Source of the DNA: Lawsonibacter sp. | Lineage (GTDB): Bacteria; Bacillota; Clostridia; Oscillospirales; Oscillospiraceae | Assembly (NCBI GenBank): GCA_022799835.1 | Contig: JAAWPF010000003.1 | Location: 1 to 33,603 of the forward strand | Direction: 5' to 3' | DNA: 33,603 nt | Shown: one piece after another, positions 30,901-33,603 of the stretch | Layout of the letters: every line of letters begins with the position of its first letter | Numbering within the stretch: the stretch's first letter is position 1 | Translations under genes and position numbers: made by a program | The notes under the pieces: model-generated | The model's database searches: none | What the model was told of the DNA's origin: nothing | Seen by the model: only the letters and a program-made list of their open reading frames with translations

Positions 30901-32516
30901 GGTTCCTCCGGGTTCTCCGGTTCCCCCGGAATCTCCTGCTTCTCCTCCAGGCAGACCAGACTGTGGATGTGTTCCGGCAGCGTGCAGCGCAGCTCACCGC
31001 TCTCAAAATAGCACTCATCCGTGTGGATGTGTTCATTTTGTCCGCAGAAGTAAAGATTCTCCTCCTTGGGAACAATATCCATATAGCACTCTTCCGCATG
31101 GACGTGCTCCTCTATTCCGCACGAAAGCACCGCAGCCTCCACCGGTTCCCCCTCGGGGGTAAAGAAACACTCATCGGTGTGCTGATGGAGAACAATCTCC
31201 GGCTTTCCGCAGGTCAGTATCATCTCCTCGACCTCACCGGTCTCCTCATCATAGATGTACTCGTAGCAATTATCTGTGTGGGTATGGAGGACCAGCTCCT
31301 CCCGCTGGCAGGCCAGCAGCTCGGTGAACTCATAGCACTCATCAGTATGGATATGGCCGCTTTCCCGCTCCTCCTCCTGACAGCGCAGCTCTTTTGTCCA
31401 CTCATAGCAGCTGTCGCTGTGAATATGACCCTGTTCCTCCTCTTCGCAGATGAGGATTTTCTCCTCCGGATAACACGCGTCGGTATGGGTGTGGCCTTGT
31501 TCCCCCTCTTCACAGACGAGGGTCCGCTTCTCCGGGTAGCAGGCGTCGGTGTGGGTGTGGCTCCCGCCCTCCTCCTGCGTACAGGTGAGTACCTTTTCCG
31601 CAGGGTAACAGGCATCGGAGTGGGTATGGCCGCCCCCCTCTTTCTGACCGCAGGTGAGGACCTCCTCTGTCTCCACCGTATAGCAGGAGCCGGAGTGGCT
31701 GTGGCCGGCCTCGATCACATTCCCCTCCTCATCCAGCACGTCGCTGCTCTCCGGCTGGCCGCAGGTGAGGACCTCTCTTGTCTCTTCCGTGTAGCAGGCG
31801 TCGGTGTGGGTATGGCCCTCCGTCTCCGCCTTGCCGCAGGTGGGCGATGTACCCTGCTCCGTTGTATAACAGGCGTCGGTGTGGGTGTGGCCCTCCGTCT
31901 CCTGGCCGCAGGCGGGGGTATCGCCGCGCTCCACCCGATAACAGGCGTCGGTATGGGTGTGGCCGTTCCCCTCCTTCTGGCCGCAGGCGGGCGATGTGCT
32001 CTTCTCCACTGTATAGCAGGCGTCGGTGTGGACGTGGCCGCTCGCGGCCTCCTGGCCGCAGACCAGCTCTTCGCTCCGCGTATAGGTATAGCAGGACGGT
32101 CCATGGGTATGGCCCAGACTCTGGCGCTCCTCACAAATCAGCTCCCGATGTTCCCGATAACAGTCGCTGCTGTGGATATGGAGTTCCCGCTCAGGAAGCG
32201 GGCAAATCAGCTTGCCCGTCATGTCATAGCATCTGGAATCGTGGGTATGGATCACAATTTCTCCATCCTGCCCCACAGTGCAGATCAGCTCCGGCTGGGG
32301 AGCGACCATCTCCACTGTCCAACAGGCTTCCGTATGTTCATGTGCTTCCTTTCCACACAACAATTTATTAGACTGTGTAACCGCGGGAATAATCAACGCG
32401 TAAGCAGTGGCGAACACAACGACAACCGCCAGACAGCGCAAAACCACCGCCCTGCGCCGGTTCTGCTGTCTGGTTGTCAGATAATACTGCACCCGCATTG
32501 CCAAGTTCCGCCTCAT
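27969..32516 (-). CDS. Giant LPETG tip adhesin with HxHxxxC repeats and fibro-slime domain
   Basis: 1515 residues from the ATG at 32516, chosen for AAAGGAGG 10 bases upstream; the ATG at 32537 has no binding site. Order: a basic start, a hydrophobic signal/anchor (about 22-48, ending AYALIIPAVTQS); a His/Cys repeat region (about 54-523); an acidic, Pro/Ser-rich low-complexity linker (about 530-700); a large beta-rich adhesive part; a fibro-slime/PA14-like domain (about 1230-1320) with GDDDMWVFLDGRMVCDIGG; a CnaB-like domain (about 1340-1460); LPETG (1475-1479), helix and KKRTHRGG tail. It is the likely pilus-tip adhesin, secreted by the neighbouring signal peptidase and joined by the class C sortase. 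Ligand unknown. Confidence 0.9.
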   Translation of the reverse strand: MRRNLAMRVQYYLTTRQQNRRRAVVLRCLAVVVVFATAYALIIPAVTQSNKLLCGKEAHEHTEACWTVEMVAPQPELICTVGQDGEIVIHTHDSRCYDMTGKLICPLPERELHIHSSDCYREHRELICEERQSLGHTHGPSCYTYTRSEELVCGQEAASGHVHTDACYTVEKSTSPACGQKEGNGHTHTDACYRVERGDTPACGQETEGHTHTDACYTTEQGTSPTCGKAETEGHTHTDACYTEETREVLTCGQPESSDVLDEEGNVIEAGHSHSGSCYTVETEEVLTCGQKEGGGHTHSDACYPAEKVLTCTQEEGGSHTHTDACYPEKRTLVCEEGEQGHTHTDACYPEEKILICEEEEQGHIHSDSCYEWTKELRCQEEERESGHIHTDECYEFTELLACQREELVLHTHTDNCYEYIYDEETGEVEEMILTCGKPEIVLHQHTDECFFTPEGEPVEAAVLSCGIEEHVHAEECYMDIVPKEENLYFCGQNEHIHTDECYFESGELRCTLPEHIHSLVCLEEKQEIPGEPENPEEPKEPAAVELDDYFEYESEAFHVIFHVTGPATLIGEDSAPLFQDSGMGHQPEGPADESDISDGGSADSSQPPDRTDASAAPDSTDMAEPDAGNSADADKTSVTSGEIEIPLVQAPVQSGEDSQTEGPEEAAEGPEAAVQPERSVQINFQVTEPDQDSQEYQEIAASVPKSGAEQMILSVLAFSVTSSDGREVDLSQCKIEAEVVFSEELVDALVNKEADTMAIDNDVDIDSGEESEKTAAPEIMLGAFSSEAPENGTTELSSVVVNETAVAGPVSMLFQVSPRARGVAFAAQAGQFPNYTVEYYALLNRPVLENETGVDGTDRYVELDFIDTSAAGNNRTAPVLPQNGTLNTQQMRLMLDRTSRKVVFQLEETQIYRDAPQQYDTMAGNGDGMTTKDLSDVVDKFDDGGGIHYSLAQVRVTQPDGAVQLYPEEPIMNSPVSLDPYFDGLKYTNSLDAVDEHTVGIAEGTQIRLIYRATGNRANYSATFFDYDITNGPNDGKSPVNTVKHGINDTGNYKGSGAKLAFGNGQTKMGLETEQWNGNNLNMSNGTNNTIQAGKGSFGDCTFGLTSQVIGGKLMFSADVDAPNLFGNGTVPGRTVYNDQNLVFDRSGDTYTLTAVSGVMSESNLESFSLMRQNWNKTKWIISNNFWPMDTVTNTDPHFGGESKPKFNDTDNTLPDSDDGEDHNAYFGMHFTVQFTLPEGYVGPLEYYFYGDDDMWVFLDGRMVCDIGGVHSSVGEYVDLWDYIPGGKEGHEEKSFLLDFYYTERGASGSTCWMQFTLPNMISVPSYTEANPGDNYLRLEKVVDSSLDSDYGEEYTFRLSLFNTADTYDIYKYSKGAEAPEESKELLGQIAGNQSENSVAPKTAEIKLKHGEYIEIRGLPKRVTFTIEEVGQRTDFQVTYSVEGKDRVKDIRCTGGMSTGQSNVICTNYYRYELPETGGPGVNLYAWAGTLLIMAAGCLWYKKRTHRGGAKDET
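30948..32357 (-). repeat. Coding tandem repeats: 19 HxHxxxC units in the tip adhesin
   Basis: The protein repeat alternates a Cys (often CGQ or CEE) with an H-x-H-x3-C-Y block such as HTHTDACY. Nineteen blocks were counted, from HEHTEACW to HIHSLVCL. Units vary from about 18 to 35 residues, and the central ones are the most alike (e.g. GHTHTDACY repeated). The DNA contains many near copies of CAGGCGTCGGTGTGGGTGTG on the plus strand. Repeats remain in frame throughout. Confidence 0.93.
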
Positions 32517-32564
32517 GCGCCGCTTCCCTCCTTTCATAAAGGATCAAATCATGATTGTTAAAGT

Positions 32565-33158
32565 CTACAGAATCCCCATCACGTTCAGGGGCCAGGCCCG
32601 GAATAGCAGCCTGCCGACGATCTGCTCATGGGCGATGCAGCCCAGCACAGAATTGCGGGAATCCAATGATACGCTTCGGTGGTCCCCCATCACAAAGATC
32701 CTGGACTCCGGGACCTGATAGGGGAGTGTGATATCGCAGTTTCCAAAGGCCTTCTCTGTCAGGTAGGGCTCATACAGCTCCCGGTCGTTGACAAACACTG
32801 TGCCCTCTTCGTTGATGTTGACCCAGTCTCCCGGGCCGGCTATTACGCGCTTCACCAGAATTTTGTTGTCGTAGTAGAAGGCAATCACGTCTCCCGTCTG
32901 GAAATCGGACCCCTTCAGGGCAACCACCACGTCTCCTCCCGTCAGGGTGGGGGTCATGGAGTTTCCGCTGATCTGGAGCACCGGCACCCACAGCGTAGCC
33001 ACCAGCACAGCGGCCGCCGCCACGGTAATCAGGGCGTAAATCGTGTTGCGCATTACACGGCGAAACCGCCAGCGGTATTTCTCCCGCCCCAGCTCCGCCT
33101 CCAGCTGCTCAATGGAGGGGATCTCCAGAGGTTTGCGCTCTTTATTCTTCTTTTTCAT
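32565..33158 (-). CDS. lepB: Signal peptidase I
   Basis: 197 residues from the ATG at 33158, with TGGAG six bases upstream; the ATG at 33179 has no binding site. A basic N-terminus is followed by one membrane helix (about 38-60), then the S26 protease core. The catalytic Ser67 is in ISGNSMTPTL, the general-base Lys103 in ILVKRVIAGPGD, and box E is GDHRSVSLDSR (158-168). It removes signal peptides from exported proteins. A dedicated signal peptidase next to pilin and sortase genes is common in pilus loci and would act on the adhesin and pilins. It follows the proline-rich gene by 13 bases. Confidence 0.93.
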   Translation of the reverse strand: MKKKNKERKPLEIPSIEQLEAELGREKYRWRFRRVMRNTIYALITVAAAAVLVATLWVPVLQISGNSMTPTLTGGDVVVALKGSDFQTGDVIAFYYDNKILVKRVIAGPGDWVNINEEGTVFVNDRELYEPYLTEKAFGNCDITLPYQVPESRIFVMGDHRSVSLDSRNSVLGCIAHEQIVGRLLFRAWPLNVMGIL

Positions 33159-33171
33159 GCGGTCTCCATTC

Positions 33172-33603
33172 CTAATCATGTTGCCAGCCGAAAAAGAGAG
33201 TTGTCTTTCCGTTCTCTTTCTTCTTTTTCACTCGGAAAGGCAGCTTGCTCTGGCTGGACGCCTCCCGCTTTTCAGAACGGCGCTCCGGCGCGGCCGGACG
33301 GCGCCTCGGCTCCTGACCCAATCCGGGCTCCTCCGGGGGGTACTGCCTGGGTCGGGCCGGCGGCTCCGGGGCACTATAGCGCCCTGACTCCGGCGGTCTG
33401 GACCGGGGCGGCTCCGGGGCGTAGGCCCCGTCGTCCTGGAAGTCCCACTCGGCTTGAGGCTCCTCCGGGGGGTACTGCCTGGACCGGGTCGGCGGCTCCG
33501 GGGCCCTATAGCGCCCTGGCTCCGGCGGTCTGGACCGGGGCGGCTCCGGGGCGTAGGCCCCGTCGTCCTGGAAGTCCCACTCGGCTTGAGGCTCCTCCGG
33601 GGG
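33172..33603 (-). CDS. Proline-rich repeat protein, C-terminal part (5' end outside window)
   Basis: The last 143 codons of a gene entering from the right edge. Two almost identical 44-residue units (PPEEPQAEWDFQDDGAYAPE..., with SRPPE and GRY) are followed by a third partial start, PPEEPGLGQEP. A strongly basic end (RRRPAAPERRSEKRE, KLPFRVKKKKENGK) closes with TTLFFGWQHD. No membrane segment or sortase signal lies in the visible part, so this end may be cytoplasmic. Composition (Pro, Arg, Glu, aromatic) suggests an extended spacer or scaffold. Function unknown. It is the upstream partner of the signal peptidase gene and probably belongs to the same unit. Confidence 0.75.
   Translation of the reverse strand, partial: PPEEPQAEWDFQDDGAYAPEPPRSRPPEPGRYRAPEPPTRSRQYPPEEPQAEWDFQDDGAYAPEPPRSRPPESGRYSAPEPPARPRQYPPEEPGLGQEPRRRPAAPERRSEKREASSQSKLPFRVKKKKENGKTTLFFGWQHD
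33340..33603 (-). repeat. 132-bp direct tandem repeat in coding sequence
   Basis: Two copies, 33603-33472 and 33471-33340 on the minus strand, differ at only a few bases. A third copy is truncated after about 15 bases (33339-33325). The first copy is cut by the window edge, so more copies may lie outside. In-frame (44 codons), a typical slippage-prone repeat of variable copy number. Confidence 0.92.

Noticed and set aside
30948-32357. Regularly spaced DNA repeats resembling a CRISPR array
   Set aside because: Unit length varies, repeats are imperfect and always in frame, the between-repeat sequence is also related, and no cas genes are near.
27996-32561. Long plus-strand frames (735 and 600 codons) opposite the tip adhesin
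   Set aside because: The His/Cys repeat DNA lacks stops on both strands. The minus-strand product has a signal/anchor helix, fibro-slime domain and LPETG anchor; the plus-strand ones have nothing recognisable.

Overview
The window is a GC-rich chromosomal segment of a spore-forming, anaerobic gut-type Firmicute, most likely a member of the Oscillospiraceae (Flavonifractor / Pseudoflavonifractor / Lawsonibacter-like). This rests on four things: a SpoIIE N-terminus, the Asp23(YloU)-FakA pair, LPXTG pili with class C sortase, and a Clostridia-style tripartite tricarboxylate transporter (TctABC) gene set. The genus-level assignment is inference from gene style and base composition. No rRNA, tRNA, CRISPR array, insertion sequence or phage gene was seen. 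No stretch longer than 300 bases lacks a gene.

Layout. (1) 1-3878, housekeeping: spoIIE (minus, running off the left edge) is divergent from yloU-fakA and a small unknown gene, closed by a perfect bidirectional hairpin terminator. (2) 3924-18499, a catabolic island. It holds an amidohydrolase (minus) divergent from a PucR-type regulator; a LarA-N/DUF2088-type protein with tctB-tctA-tctC; a two-gene UxaA-family dehydratase (SAF subunit plus large subunit) with its own promoter; a YcxB-like membrane protein; a LysR regulator (minus); and, divergent from it, a D-2-hydroxyacid dehydrogenase, a fumarylacetoacetate-hydrolase-family enzyme, an unrecognised 284-residue protein and an internally deleted 3-hydroxyisobutyrate-dehydrogenase-family pseudogene. 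(3) 18504-22266 (minus), a small type IV pilus / type II secretion-like set: pilC-like platform gene, four short membrane-anchored genes and pilT. (4) 22332-33603 (minus), a sortase pilus locus: proline-rich repeat protein (partial), signal peptidase I, a 1.5-kb-residue LPETG tip adhesin with 19 HxHxxxC repeats, an LPETG major pilin, a class C sortase, an LPQTG minor pilin, a second sortase and a transglutaminase-like lipoprotein.

How the genes may work together. In the catabolic island, TctABC probably imports a carboxylate. The UxaA-type dehydratase, hydroxyacid dehydrogenase and FAH-fold enzyme are the classic kit for turning a hydroxy or sugar acid into 2-oxo acids. The amidohydrolase and LarA-like protein may prepare the substrate, and two regulators (PucR and LysR type) bracket the units. 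The substrate cannot be read from sequence. The surface half runs in one direction for 15 kb with no convincing U-tract terminator. Signal peptidase, adhesin, pilin and sortase genes form a standard pilus assembly line. A 17-bp all-GC stem-loop that swallows the sortase ribosome binding site probably sets the pilin:sortase ratio. The most unusual items are the His/Cys repeat adhesin, that stem-loop, the unrecognised 284-residue enzyme-like protein, and the PilT-only pilus cluster joined to a sortase pilus locus.
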